Origin: Bacteroidota bacterium
Lineage (GTDB): Bacteria > Bacteroidota > Bacteroidia > Cytophagales > Cyclobacteriaceae
Length of the DNA stretch: 35,331 nucleotides
Reading direction: 5' to 3'
NCBI GenBank assembly: GCA_018267135.1
Contig: JAFDZA010000008.1
Location: forward strand, 1 to 35,331
A program made the translations under genes and the position numbers. Positions 15,434-23,907 of this stretch are shown in pieces (within the stretch, counting starts at the first letter, position 1; each line of letters starts with the position of its first letter). The notes below the pieces were generated by a model that did no database searches, had not been told where the DNA came from, and saw only the letters and a list, made by a program, of their open reading frames with translations.

Positions 15434-16423
15434 CTAATTCACCACCAGTCCCATTTGCGGAGCGGCATAGCGTGTTCCGGCAAAGGTTCCTTCGGGAAAT
15501 GTTTTGTTTAAAATATCGAGTTCATCAGCACTTAGTTTAATTTCTGCTGCCTGAATATTTTCTTTTAAACGATTCAGTTTTGTTGTACCGAAAAGCGGAA
15601 GAATATCATTGCCCTGATGAAGCACCCATGCTAAAGCGAGTTGTGAAGCAGTACGATTCTTTTGCTTTGCCATGTCTTGCAGTAAAGCAACTTTCTTTTT
15701 GTTGTTTTCAAAATTTTCTCCTGTAAAGCGAGGCGCATGCGCTCTGAAATCAGTAACCGGAAATTGCCCGGTAAGTGCCCCGGTCAATAATCCTCTGCTC
15801 AATACGCCATAGGCAACAACGCCAATTCCTAATTCACGGCAAACCTGCAAAAGTCCGGTTTCAATTACTCTGGAGGCCAATGAATACTCTACCTCTACTG
15901 CGGTAATTGGATGAATCTTGTGCGCCCGTCTTATTAACTCAGGGTTTGCTTCCGACAACCCTATATATTTTACCTTACCTTGTTTTATTAAATCTGCAAT
16001 GGCTCCAACGGTATCTTCAATAGGAATAGCCGGATTAATTCTTCCCGGTTGGTAAATATCAATGGTCTCTACACCCAGTCGAATGAGGGAGTAAGCGGCA
16101 AAAGTTTTAACAGACTCCGGTCGGGTGTCAAAGCCAAGCCATTCGCCAACAGGCGAACGCAAGGCACCAAACTTTACACTGATAACTGGTTTGTCTTTTC
16201 TCCCTTTCAATGCTTCTCGAATGAGTAATTCATTGTGCCCCATTCCGTAATAATCACCTGTGTCTATAAAATTTATGCCCATGTCTAATGCGGCTTGTAT
16301 GGTTTTGATGCTGTCGGTATCATGACGGCTTTCTTTTGTTCCATACATATCGCTCATGCCCATGGTTCCAAGCCCAAGTGTTGAAATTGTTGGTCCGATT
16401 TTACCTAATTGTATTTGTTTCAT
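15434..16423 (-). CDS. Aldo/keto reductase
   Basis: This 329-residue enzyme has a TIM-barrel aldo/keto reductase pattern: LGLGTMGMSDMYG, GINFIDTGDYYG with Asp54 and Tyr59, and PVISVKFG with Lys84, three members of the catalytic tetrad. The fourth, usually His in a QxHR-like strand, is replaced: the segment reads YQPGRINP. This is also seen in a known subgroup with YxPxRxDP. IGLSEANPE, VEVEYSLASR and the C-terminal PLFGTTKLNRLKENI NADPH-binding region are intact. I use ATG 16423, seven codons inside a possible TTG start. AraC regulators lie immediately upstream on the same strand and probably control it. Confidence 0.9.
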   Translation of the reverse strand: MKQIQLGKIGPTISTLGLGTMGMSDMYGTKESRHDTDSIKTIQAALDMGINFIDTGDYYGMGHNELLIREALKGRKDKPVISVKFGALRSPVGEWLGFDTRPESVKTFAAYSLIRLGVETIDIYQPGRINPAIPIEDTVGAIADLIKQGKVKYIGLSEANPELIRRAHKIHPITAVEVEYSLASRVIETGLLQVCRELGIGVVAYGVLSRGLLTGALTGQFPVTDFRAHAPRFTGENFENNKKKVALLQDMAKQKNRTASQLALAWVLHQGNDILPLFGTTKLNRLKENIQAAEIKLSADELDILNKTFPEGTFAGTRYAAPQMGLVVN

Positions 16424-16482
16424 ATTGAATTTTGATTTCAACAAAATTCGAAATTTACTTCTCCCTCAACATGGTGAGAAGT

Positions 16483-16842
16483 TCAGATTTTAACGATTGT
16501 CTTCTCTCTGAATTGTTTGGGAGTAATACCTTCAAAGTGTTTAAAGAATTTTGAAAAATTAGAAGGGTCAAAGGTTAATTGTCTCGCAATTTCGGCAATG
16601 GATAAATGGGTAGTCAGAATTAGTTCCCGTGCAATATCCATCAGTTTTTCTTCGTAAATATCGCAGGGCGATTTTTTGAGTTGTTCTTTAATAGTATTGC
16701 TTAAATGGGTAGGATGGACGTGCAACAACTGGGCAATGTCCTGCACCTCAAACGTGGTTTCGGCTTTCCCTGATTTAAGTTCTTGCAGGTGCTTGTCTAA
16801 TTCAGCCAAGAACTGTTGTGTAATCTCTTCTGGTCTTTTCAT
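16483..16842 (-). CDS. Stand-alone AraC-type DNA-binding domain protein
   Basis: This 119-residue protein is little more than an AraC HTH_18 domain. Helix-turn-helix one is VQDIAQLLHVHPTHLSNTIK and helix-turn-helix two is LSIAEIARQLTFDPSNFSKF, followed by FKHFEGITPKQFRE, the conserved end of the family. No ligand-binding or sensor domain is present. Its start codon overlaps the stop of the preceding AraC gene by 4 bp (ATGA), so the two are translationally coupled. The likely target is the neighbouring aldo/keto reductase gene, by context only. Confidence 0.85.
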   Translation of the reverse strand: MKRPEEITQQFLAELDKHLQELKSGKAETTFEVQDIAQLLHVHPTHLSNTIKEQLKKSPCDIYEEKLMDIARELILTTHLSIAEIARQLTFDPSNFSKFFKHFEGITPKQFREKTIVKI

Positions 16843-17756
16843 TTTTCCTTGTATTGTTTTCTGAATTCCAGTGGTGTACGTTCGGTATGTTTCTTAAAAA
16901 ATTTCCCAAAGTTAGCAGGGTCAGAAAAATTGAGCTGGTATGCAATTTCAGAAATATCGAAGTCTGTAAACTGAATGAGCGATTTTGCTTCGGACAAAAT
17001 TCGTTCGCTGATAAATGACAATGCGTTTTTGCCCGATACTTCTTTTATGGATTGCGAAAGATGATTGGGCGTGATGAAAAGCAATTTGGCATACTCTTCA
17101 AGGGTCCTTTTTTCTATGTAGTAATTGTTCACGAGTTGAACGAACTTTTGCAACAGGATTTGTTGCGGGGTTTTAAACCCTTCTTCCCATTGTTTAAAAG
17201 CAATAGTAAAACCCTTGAGTTGATAGAGCAACGCCAGTAGCTTAACAGAAGCAACGATGTTTCGGCTATCAGTCGCGTTTTCGTAGGCCAAAAATACCTC
17301 TTCAAATTGCGGGGCAAATCCAGCAAACTTATTTTCGTTGAGTTTAAAAAAGTTTGTGTGTAGAATATTGAAAAAAGGAAACTCCTTCTCAAAGTCGGGT
17401 TTGAAAAATGAAAAACACTCTTTCTTGAAATAGAGTAAGTATCCATTGGCCGTGTTGTCGCGATAAAAACTGTAAAGCAGGCCGGGTGATTGAAAAACTA
17501 AAAATGAATTTAACCGGGTAACATTGGTGTGGTCGTAGGTAATTTTTGTATTGCCTGCATTGGTTACAAGTGCTATGAAGTAAAAACCTTTCCGGAATGG
17601 CGGTTTGTAATTGTTCATGGAGCCCTCGTTGACTTTTAGCCGAAGACAAAAGAGCAACCGATTTTTCGTTCTGTAATCAGCCGGAATGGAGGCGAGGAAA
17701 TCGTTTATCTCTTTGTAATAAGGTATGCTATTGTTTTCTGAAATCACAGGAAGCAA
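16839..17756 (-). CDS. AraC-family transcriptional regulator
   Basis: This 305-residue regulator has an N-terminal cupin-like sensing domain (about 1-190, with the pattern FLVFQSPGLLYSF and GYLLYFKKECF) and a C-terminal AraC DNA-binding domain (about 205-305: LEEYAKLLFITPNHLSQSIK and ISEIAYQLNFSDPANFGKFF, then HTERTPLEFRKQY). It is the first of two overlapping AraC genes. Local GC is low: 40 of 120 bases at 17341-17460, about 33 percent. An IS30-type end scar lies 8 bp upstream of the start codon, so its promoter region was remodelled by mobile DNA. Confidence 0.9.
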   Translation of the reverse strand: MLPVISENNSIPYYKEINDFLASIPADYRTKNRLLFCLRLKVNEGSMNNYKPPFRKGFYFIALVTNAGNTKITYDHTNVTRLNSFLVFQSPGLLYSFYRDNTANGYLLYFKKECFSFFKPDFEKEFPFFNILHTNFFKLNENKFAGFAPQFEEVFLAYENATDSRNIVASVKLLALLYQLKGFTIAFKQWEEGFKTPQQILLQKFVQLVNNYYIEKRTLEEYAKLLFITPNHLSQSIKEVSGKNALSFISERILSEAKSLIQFTDFDISEIAYQLNFSDPANFGKFFKKHTERTPLEFRKQYKEK

Positions 17757-17764
17757 AGATGCAA

Positions 17765-17782
17765 TTATTACTTGAACACAGC
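17765..17782 (+). mobile_element. Solo IS30-type terminal scar
   Basis: TTATTACTTGAACACAGC is identical to 448-465 at the end of the IS30 transposase remnant. Read with the preceding bases, the plus strand encodes A-I-I-T then TGA, like the V-A-x-I-T terminus of such transposases. It lies just upstream of the AraC gene. Nothing else of the element is visible. Confidence 0.45.
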
Positions 17783-17843
17783 GATTGCTAATAGCTAATT
17801 CTGCAAAATTAATATTATTGTACGTTTATTTTAGAAAATGTGA

Positions 17844-18200
17844 TTAACTGTATCTACGCAGAATTACTACAGAGTTTTCGGTTTGTCCATTAAACAATTC
17901 GTTCAGATCATCCATACAGGACTGACATGAAGCCGTAATTAGGATGATAGGTCTTGCGTTAATATTTTTTCGGAGGGATTTAAGTACCGTTGTAATTATA
18001 CTGATTGGCAGCGTGGATGACTTTCTGTTGCTGAAAATGCAGTAGGGCCCAATGTATTTTAAGGTGAAGCCTAGCACATCTAATGCAGTAAACTTACAAG
18101 CATTTATAAAGGGACAATTACTTCGGTTCTTAACGGCCTCAACTAACTGCCCTAAGTTATCTTTTCTGATTTTTTCAGATAGGTACAGGGTAATCACCAA
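17844..18200 (-). CDS. Small cysteine-rich protein of unknown function
   Basis: I do not recognise this protein. It has 118 residues with five cysteines: C29, C35, C54 and a CxxC pair C92/C95. The latter follows a hydrophobic strand (PIILITASCQSC) and precedes a helix, a layout resembling thioredoxin-type active sites, though no other thioredoxin feature is evident. Only non-ATG starts are available (TTG at 18200 or GTG at 18197). It begins 7 bp after the ATP-grasp gene stop on the same strand, which argues for translation as the second gene of a pair. There is no signal peptide or membrane helix. It could still be spurious, but no competing frame covers this stretch. Confidence 0.5.
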   Translation of the reverse strand: MVITLYLSEKIRKDNLGQLVEAVKNRSNCPFINACKFTALDVLGFTLKYIGPYCIFSNRKSSTLPISIITTVLKSLRKNINARPIILITASCQSCMDDLNELFNGQTENSVVILRRYS

Positions 18201-18207
18201 TATCTTT

Positions 18208-19074
18208 TCAGACTAATTCCATCAGCGCGGTGTAATAATTTTCCAATAATTTTTTATCGGAGTGGAAGAACAAATACGGTTCAATTAATTCCAGTTCCAT
18301 CAACTTGAAATCGTCATGCACCAACACACCATCTACACGGGCATAAAGGGTTTGGGGTGCAAAAGTTTTTACATACGCTTCTGCCTGTTTGATATGCTTC
18401 GTATTGGGTTGAGGGAAACTGATGCTCCCGCCCAAGTAATGCTGCACCCTGAAATCTCCCGGCTTCGCTTTTTTCAATATGCAATGGCTGTATTTTCCAT
18501 GGAAGAATACAAAAGACCACTCTCCCTCCATAATCTCTTTTACAAAAGGCTGCACAATAAAATCTTCCTCTGTTAAAAGACTTTCTATCAGTTTAGATTT
18601 TTCAAAAATAGTATTCCGGTTGAGAATAATGGTGTTTTTGGCACCCGCACTTACACAAGGTTTTACAACCAATTCATCCGAATTGAAATGAGTAAATATG
18701 CGGTCGTTTACCAAAGAACCTTTGGTGAGGAATTGAGATGCGATAACCGCCAAACCTTTGTCTGAAATATCTTTCAGGTATGATTTATGGCTATTCCATT
18801 TTACAACATCGACCGGGTTCAGCACTTTTATTTTTAATTCTTTAAGCATCTCCAGCCAAGCCCAAAAGGCTTGTATTTTTTCATGATAATCCCAGGGCGA
18901 TTTCAAAACAATTAAATCAAAATTACTCCAATCAATATCACCTTCATTCCAGATAACGGGAGTTAGATCCAGCCCTTTTTCACGAAGAAACGTTAGCAAT
19001 TCTGCATCTTCGTTGTGGCTCACTCCTTGGTTGTATTTTTCCTGGATCTCATATCCAACAAAAGCGATTTTCAT
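18208..19074 (-). CDS. ATP-grasp ligase, DcsG/glutathione-synthetase-like
   Basis: This 288-residue protein has an ATP-grasp organisation. The N-terminal pre-ATP-grasp domain contains DWSNFDLIVLKSPWDYHEK. It is followed by NPVDVVKWNSHKSYL, the ATP-binding DELVVKPCVSAGAKNT, the IVQPFVKEI hinge and EGEWSFVFFHGKYSH. The metal-binding end reads ARVDGVLV and MELELIEPYLF. The pattern resembles DcsG (O-ureido-serine cyclo-ligase) homologues and glutathione-synthetase-like ligases that join a carboxylate to an amine or thiol. The true substrate is unknown; no D-cycloserine or peptide-maturation genes are nearby. The only coupled gene is the small Cys-rich protein 7 bp downstream. Confidence 0.85.
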   Translation of the reverse strand: MKIAFVGYEIQEKYNQGVSHNEDAELLTFLREKGLDLTPVIWNEGDIDWSNFDLIVLKSPWDYHEKIQAFWAWLEMLKELKIKVLNPVDVVKWNSHKSYLKDISDKGLAVIASQFLTKGSLVNDRIFTHFNSDELVVKPCVSAGAKNTIILNRNTIFEKSKLIESLLTEEDFIVQPFVKEIMEGEWSFVFFHGKYSHCILKKAKPGDFRVQHYLGGSISFPQPNTKHIKQAEAYVKTFAPQTLYARVDGVLVHDDFKLMELELIEPYLFFHSDKKLLENYYTALMELV

Positions 19075-19307
19075 ATCATAATTTTTTAAACATTCACTAG
19101 TCGAAATCGCAAGTTAAAACTATATGCTTACTGCACTGATTTTTAGTTGCTACTCAAATCTATTACCTTTTAAAGGGGAGGTGGGGTTAAATCATTTTCT
19201 GATACCAACGATGTTAGCAGCAGTAAAATCCATCCGACATTTTCCAATCCGAAGTTTGTACATACTTTTTCTTATGCTATTTGCCAATCTTTGAATGCTG
19301 TTTCGTG

Positions 19308-19808
19308 TTAAGCCCATCCGGCTTTTACAAAATAGATTAAAAGAAATAAGAAAATAATCAAGTCCGTCCACAAGGCAAATCTTTCATTGATGCCCGAAGT
19401 CTTTTTTAGTCCGTGTTGGATGCCGGCAATGCCGTAGTAAAGCCCACTGGCGAAAGCACTTACAATCCTCCAATCGGGTTTAAACAACGAAACAATGCCG
19501 ACTAGACCAAAACAAATATTAGCAAAGCCTAACTCTCGAAGAATTGGAAAACTATCGGGGCTGTCAATATGAAAAATTTGCTTTGCTGTAAACTCAGGAT
19601 TTTTCACTTGTTTAATGCCGGCTAAAAATAATCGAAGCCCAACGGCCGAAAAAATAAACCACTTGCCAAACAGCTCGAAAGTTAAAGCCGCGTTCGTTGC
19701 AAAATAGTCTGCTACAAAACCCATTGCCGGGATAACAAAAGTCAGAACCGTTACACTGGTGATGTAAAACAGATTTGGTTTATCGTCTGGGTTATGGATT
19801 GTCGCCAT
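19308..19808 (-). CDS. Four-helix membrane protein (DUF6790-like)
   Basis: This 166-residue integral membrane protein has four predicted helices (about 15-35, 45-63, 93-125 in part, 142-162). The motif IDSPDSFPILRELGFANICFGLVGI in the centre, with GLYYGIAGIQHG afterwards, matches my recollection of the DUF6790 group of Bacteroidota and other bacteria. Function is unknown. No lipobox or signal peptide. It sits alone between the ATP-grasp gene (233 bp away) and the RelA/SpoT homologue, on the same strand as both. Confidence 0.75.
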   Translation of the reverse strand: MATIHNPDDKPNLFYITSVTVLTFVIPAMGFVADYFATNAALTFELFGKWFIFSAVGLRLFLAGIKQVKNPEFTAKQIFHIDSPDSFPILRELGFANICFGLVGIVSLFKPDWRIVSAFASGLYYGIAGIQHGLKKTSGINERFALWTDLIIFLFLLIYFVKAGWA

Positions 19809-19894
19809 TGATTCTATCGGCTCGTGGAATGATCAAAATATTTGTGATTGTAGTGTCCTGGCCTTTGTTGTTTGTAACTCCTGCTTTAGAGTGA

Positions 19895-22120
19895 TCAAGC
19901 AAATTTTTCGGTGATTTTATCGAAGCGGCTTACCTGCACTACTCCTTCTACTTTTTCTAATTTACTGATAAGCATTTCCAGGTGGCGCGTGTCATTTACA
20001 TACAGCATAATCTCGCCATTAAATATGCCGTGGTCAGTGTTGAAGGCCAGCGAACTCATATTTACTTTTAGTTCTTCCGATATTACTTTGCTTACATCGT
20101 TAATCAACCCCACGCGGTCGGTGCCAATAACCCGTAAGCCGGTAAGAAATGATAGCTCGTGCTGGCTGGTCCATTTGGCTTTAATAACGCGGTTGCCGTG
20201 GTTGGCCAAAAGTTCGGGGGCATTGGGGCAATTGGTACGATGAATCTTTATTCCTTCGCTTACGGTTACAAACCCAAACACATCATCGCCCGGTATGGGA
20301 GAGCAGCATTTGGCCAGCTTGTAGTCTACCACATCCATGTCTTCTCCTATCAACAGCGTGTCTTCTTCGTGTTTGGTTTTTATTTTTTGCTCGATGTCTT
20401 TAACATCGGGGGCTTCAGCGGTTTGTTTTTTTACCGGAGTAGTCGGTTTATATTCGACAAACCGTTTCAGGTCATTAACCGTAATGATTCCCTTCCCGAT
20501 TTTAAATAGTAATTCTAACTGAGAGCTTACGTTGAAGTAATCGCGCAGGCGTTCGCTTACGTTGCCGTCTACTTCAATTTTAAACTGGCGCATTTTACTT
20601 ATCAATATTTCTTTGCCCTCTTCGGCCACCTTGCGCCTGTCTTCTTTCAGCAGATCTTTAATTTTGGATTTCGCTTTCGGGCTGGAAACAAACCGCAACC
20701 AATCTTCGTTAGGTTTTTGTTTGGCCGAGGTAAGGATTTCAATCTGGTCGCCATTTTTAAGTACATGGTTGATGGGGACCAGCTTCTGATTTACTTTGGC
20801 ACCAATACATTTAGCGCCAATGTCGGTGTGTATTTCAAAGGCGAAGTCGAGCGCAGTAGCTCCATTGGGAATCGTTTTCAGTTCGCCTTTGGGGGTGAAC
20901 ACAAAAACTTCTTCGTTAAACAAATTTCCCCGGAAGTCGTCCACAAACTCGAGGGCCGACATATCTTGTTTTTCCAGGGTTTCGCGTACGCGCATCAACC
21001 ATTTTTCGAGATTCGATTCATATTTTGATGTGTTGTCTTTGTATTTCCAGTGGGCAGCATATCCTTTCTCGGCAATTTCGTCCATGCGTTTGGTTCGTAT
21101 CTGTACTTCCACCCACTGCCCGTTTTTGGCCATTACCGTAGTGTGCAAGGATTCGTACCCGTTACCTTTCGGGGTGCTGATCCAATCGCGCAGGCGGTCG
21201 GGGTTCGGGGTGTAGTAATCGGTAACGATAGAATACACCTGCCAGCAAAATGATTTTTCATGTTCGAGGGGGGCATCCAAAATAATACGAACGGCAAACA
21301 AATCATACACTTCTTCAAAGGGTATGTTTTGTTTTTTCATTTTCATGAAGATGGAATAGATAGATTTAGGCCGGCTTTTTATTTCGTATCCGATTTTAAG
21401 CTGATCTATTTCATCTTTTACCGGTTGCACGAAATGTTTAATGAAGCGATTCCGGGAAGTTCTCGTTTCATCTATTTTGTTGGCAATGTTTCGGTATGAG
21501 TTATAATCTGTAAAGCGCAGGTATAAATCTTCCAGTTCGGTTTTAATGGCATTGAGCCCCAGGCGGTGGGCCAACGGAGCGTATAAATATATTGTTTCGT
21601 TCGATACCCGAAGTTGCTTGTTGCGGGGCATACTATCGAGGGTGCGCATATTGTGGAGTCGGTCGGCCAGCTTAATCAGAATGACTCGCACATCTTCACT
21701 TAACGTAAAAAGCATTTTACGGAAATTCTCGGCCTGGGCCGAAGAGCCATACTCAAACACACCGCGTATTTTGGTGAGGCCGTCAACAATGCGAACTACT
21801 TTTTTGTCGAATATCCGTTCAATATCAGCCAGTTCAATATCGGTGTCTTCTACCACATCGTGCAGCAGGGCGGCTACAATGGAGGTGGTGCCCAACCCAA
21901 TTTCTTCAATACAGATTTCGGCTACGCTTAAGGGATGAAAGATATAAGGCTCCCCTGATTTTCTGCGCATGTTTTTATGCGCTTCCATGGCAATGGTAAA
22001 AGCGCGTTTGATCAGTTTGGCATCGCCTTCTTTTAAGACAGGTTTGGCCAACCGAAGTAACCTGCGGTAGCGTGCAATGATTTCTTTCTTCTCTACGGCT
22101 TCATCAATGACCATGGGCAT
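19895..22120 (-). CDS. rsh: Bifunctional (p)ppGpp synthetase/hydrolase (RelA/SpoT homologue)
   Basis: This is the long RSH enzyme that makes and degrades the stringent-response alarmone. From ATG 22120 it has 741 residues. The hydrolase HD domain contains ALLHDVVEDT with His87-Asp88 and then the ADRLHNMRT motif. The synthetase domain contains YDLFAVRIILD and the GNGYESLHTT loop. A TGS domain (VFVFTPKGELKTIPNGATALDFAF), a Cys pair (AKCCSPIPGDD) and a C-terminal ACT domain (GLRVIGTDRVGLINDVSKV) follow, so both activities and the regulatory half look intact. The frame stays open 32 codons upstream, but that sequence does not fit the family; ATG 22114 is an alternative start. It is divergent from tRNA-Leu(TAG). 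Confidence 0.95.
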   Translation of the reverse strand: MPMVIDEAVEKKEIIARYRRLLRLAKPVLKEGDAKLIKRAFTIAMEAHKNMRRKSGEPYIFHPLSVAEICIEEIGLGTTSIVAALLHDVVEDTDIELADIERIFDKKVVRIVDGLTKIRGVFEYGSSAQAENFRKMLFTLSEDVRVILIKLADRLHNMRTLDSMPRNKQLRVSNETIYLYAPLAHRLGLNAIKTELEDLYLRFTDYNSYRNIANKIDETRTSRNRFIKHFVQPVKDEIDQLKIGYEIKSRPKSIYSIFMKMKKQNIPFEEVYDLFAVRIILDAPLEHEKSFCWQVYSIVTDYYTPNPDRLRDWISTPKGNGYESLHTTVMAKNGQWVEVQIRTKRMDEIAEKGYAAHWKYKDNTSKYESNLEKWLMRVRETLEKQDMSALEFVDDFRGNLFNEEVFVFTPKGELKTIPNGATALDFAFEIHTDIGAKCIGAKVNQKLVPINHVLKNGDQIEILTSAKQKPNEDWLRFVSSPKAKSKIKDLLKEDRRKVAEEGKEILISKMRQFKIEVDGNVSERLRDYFNVSSQLELLFKIGKGIITVNDLKRFVEYKPTTPVKKQTAEAPDVKDIEQKIKTKHEEDTLLIGEDMDVVDYKLAKCCSPIPGDDVFGFVTVSEGIKIHRTNCPNAPELLANHGNRVIKAKWTSQHELSFLTGLRVIGTDRVGLINDVSKVISEELKVNMSSLAFNTDHGIFNGEIMLYVNDTRHLEMLISKLEKVEGVVQVSRFDKITEKFA

Positions 22121-22271
22121 GCTTTGTTCCCAAGATAAAAAATGACTACAATTTTTGAAAACAATTTTTCTTAATGGTCTGATATAAACAATGTCATTGA
22201 GACCTTCTGGCCACACTTAAATAAGACGAACCCCCCGCCAAGACAAACTTAAATTAGTTTTACCGCTTCTA

Positions 22272-22300
22272 TTGCCGTTAGCAAATTATGGCTAAATTTG
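22272..22300 (+). promoter_or_regulatory. Bacteroidota-type promoter for tRNA-Leu(TAG)
   Basis: TTG at 22272-22274 and TAAATTTG at 22293-22300 fit the -33 TTG and -7 TAnnTTTG consensus with 18 nt between. The predicted start point near 22307 is about 23 bp before the tRNA. Confidence 0.6.
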
Positions 22301-22329
22301 CGCTCCCTTTTTTTAAAAGGAGCTTTTTA

Positions 22330-22411
22330 GCGCATGTGGCGTAATTGGTAGCCGTGCCAGACTTAGGATCTGGTGCCGAAAGGCGTGGGGGTTCGAGTCC
22401 CTCCATGCGCA
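22330..22411 (+). tRNA. tRNA-Leu (anticodon TAG)
   Basis: This is an 82-nt class II tRNA. The acceptor stem GCGCATG/CATGCGC is perfect, the anticodon stem CCAGA/TCTGG encloses loop CTTAGGA (anticodon TAG), the variable arm is TGCCGAAAGGCGT and the T loop is GGTTCGAGTCC. Discriminator A is followed by CTC, so CCA is not encoded. Trigger factor starts 77 bp downstream and could share the transcript. Confidence 0.96.
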
Positions 22412-22488
22412 CTCAAAAAGTTAGTGGCTGGTTGCCGGTTGCCAGCCCCTGACAAAACCGGTAACTGGCAAATTAAATTCTAAATCCC

Positions 22489-23838
22489 TTGAATATTACA
22501 CTCGATAAGAAGAGTGCCACGGATGGCCTTCTTAAAATAACGCTAACAGAAAGCGATTATCAGAAAAAAGTAGAAGAGACGGTGAAAGACTATTCGCGCA
22601 AGGCCAGCATCAAAGGCTTTCGGCAGGGAAAAGTACCCGCTGGCGTAATTAAAAAAATGTATGGCAAAGGTATTTTGGTAGAAGAAGTAAATCATCTGGT
22701 TTCGCACTCTATTAACGATTACATCCGCGATCATAAACTACGGGTGTTGGGCGATCCGCTCCCTAATGAAGAAAAAGCACGGGCTATTGATTGGGATTAT
22801 CAAAAAGAATTTGAGTTTGAGTTTCAAATTGGGATGGTAGAAGACTTTGCGGTTGATCTTTCTAAAAATGTGAAAGTAACGGCCCATTCGATTGAAGTAG
22901 ATCAAAAAACAATAAACGAAGCACTAACGGATACCCAACGCAGGTATGGCAAACACACCAATCCGGAAGTAAGCGAAGCGGGAGATAACCTGTTTGGTGA
23001 AATTTCTAAAAAAGGTTCTGACGAAAAACAAGGTTCGTACATCCGCATCAGCCTGATTGAAAAAGCACAGCAGAAAAAATTTGTTGGCCTGAAGGAAAAC
23101 GATGTTGTAGAGTTTGAAGTAGAGAAAACAATAACCGATGCGGCCGCACTGGCTCAGTTGCTGAACTTGCCCGAAGAAGAAGCAAAAAAGACAACGGGCA
23201 CGTATGTTTTTAAAGTAACGAAGGTAAGCCGGGTGGAGCCGGCCGAAATAAATACAGAACTGTTCGATCAGGTTTTCGGGAAAGAGGCAGTAAAAACAGA
23301 AGAAGAGTTTTTGACCAAAATTAAAGAAACCATCCGCGAGAATTATAACCGCGAAACACAACATCTGCTGGAGCATGAAATTCAGCATTACTATGTAGAG
23401 CACACTTCAATAAACATCCCGGATGCCTTTTTAAAAACCTGGCTGAAAGCGACCGGCCAGGGTACTATTACCGATGATGTTTTAGAAAAAGAATTTGCCC
23501 GTTATCGCGATGGACTGAAGTGGGATTTAGTAAAAAATAAAATAGCCGAAGATCATCAGATTAAAGTAGAAGAAAGTGAAGTAAAAGAAAAAGCCAAACA
23601 AGCGCTTCTCAGTCAGTTTGGAGGCATGGCTTTGCCCGAATCTTTAGGCGATCGGTTCGATCAGATTGTTCTTAACTACCTGGCCGGGAAAGACGGCAAA
23701 GGCGAAAACTACCTGCGCACCCACGATCAGGTTCGCCATGATAAAATAATGACCCTTATCAAAGAAAGCATCACAATTTCCGAAAAGGAAGTAAGCTTAG
23801 AGGAGTTTAAAAAGATAGCGGAGTCGCACCGGCATTAA
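22489..23838 (+). CDS. tig: Trigger factor (ribosome-associated chaperone, peptidyl-prolyl isomerase)
   Basis: Trigger factor binds at the ribosomal exit tunnel and protects nascent chains. It has 449 residues. The N-terminal ribosome-binding domain carries the signature KASIKGFRQGKVPAGVIKKMYG, where GFRxGxxP is the L23-docking loop. The middle domain (about 155-245) is a diverged FKBP-like PPIase, and the remainder is the helical chaperone cradle (ETIRENYNRETQHLLEHEIQHYYVEHTSINIP). The start is TTG at 22489; NITLDKKSATDGLLKITL directly after it is the normal family N-terminus and no ATG is in position. A strong terminator follows at 23877-23907. No clpP or clpX is adjacent, unlike the common proteobacterial arrangement. 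Confidence 0.95.
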   Translation: MNITLDKKSATDGLLKITLTESDYQKKVEETVKDYSRKASIKGFRQGKVPAGVIKKMYGKGILVEEVNHLVSHSINDYIRDHKLRVLGDPLPNEEKARAIDWDYQKEFEFEFQIGMVEDFAVDLSKNVKVTAHSIEVDQKTINEALTDTQRRYGKHTNPEVSEAGDNLFGEISKKGSDEKQGSYIRISLIEKAQQKKFVGLKENDVVEFEVEKTITDAAALAQLLNLPEEEAKKTTGTYVFKVTKVSRVEPAEINTELFDQVFGKEAVKTEEEFLTKIKETIRENYNRETQHLLEHEIQHYYVEHTSINIPDAFLKTWLKATGQGTITDDVLEKEFARYRDGLKWDLVKNKIAEDHQIKVEESEVKEKAKQALLSQFGGMALPESLGDRFDQIVLNYLAGKDGKGENYLRTHDQVRHDKIMTLIKESITISEKEVSLEEFKKIAESHRH

Positions 23839-23876
23839 TATTTTTTTACCTGAGTACCCGGTAAAGATTTCTATGC

Positions 23877-23907
23877 AAAGCCCACCGAAATTCGGGGGGC
23901 TTTTTTT
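23877..23907 (+). terminator. Strong Rho-independent terminator after tig
   Basis: AAAGCCCACCGAA, loop A and TTCGGGGGGCTTT form a 12-bp stem with a single A-G mismatch, followed by four more T. It lies 38 bp past the tig stop codon. Confidence 0.85.

Noticed and set aside
22425..22471. GGTTGCCGGTTGCC-like repeat between tRNA-Leu and tig, with an 11-nt inverse match at 31698-31708
   Set aside because: The match is short enough to occur by chance in this window, and such simple repeats are common in these genomes' intergenic DNA.
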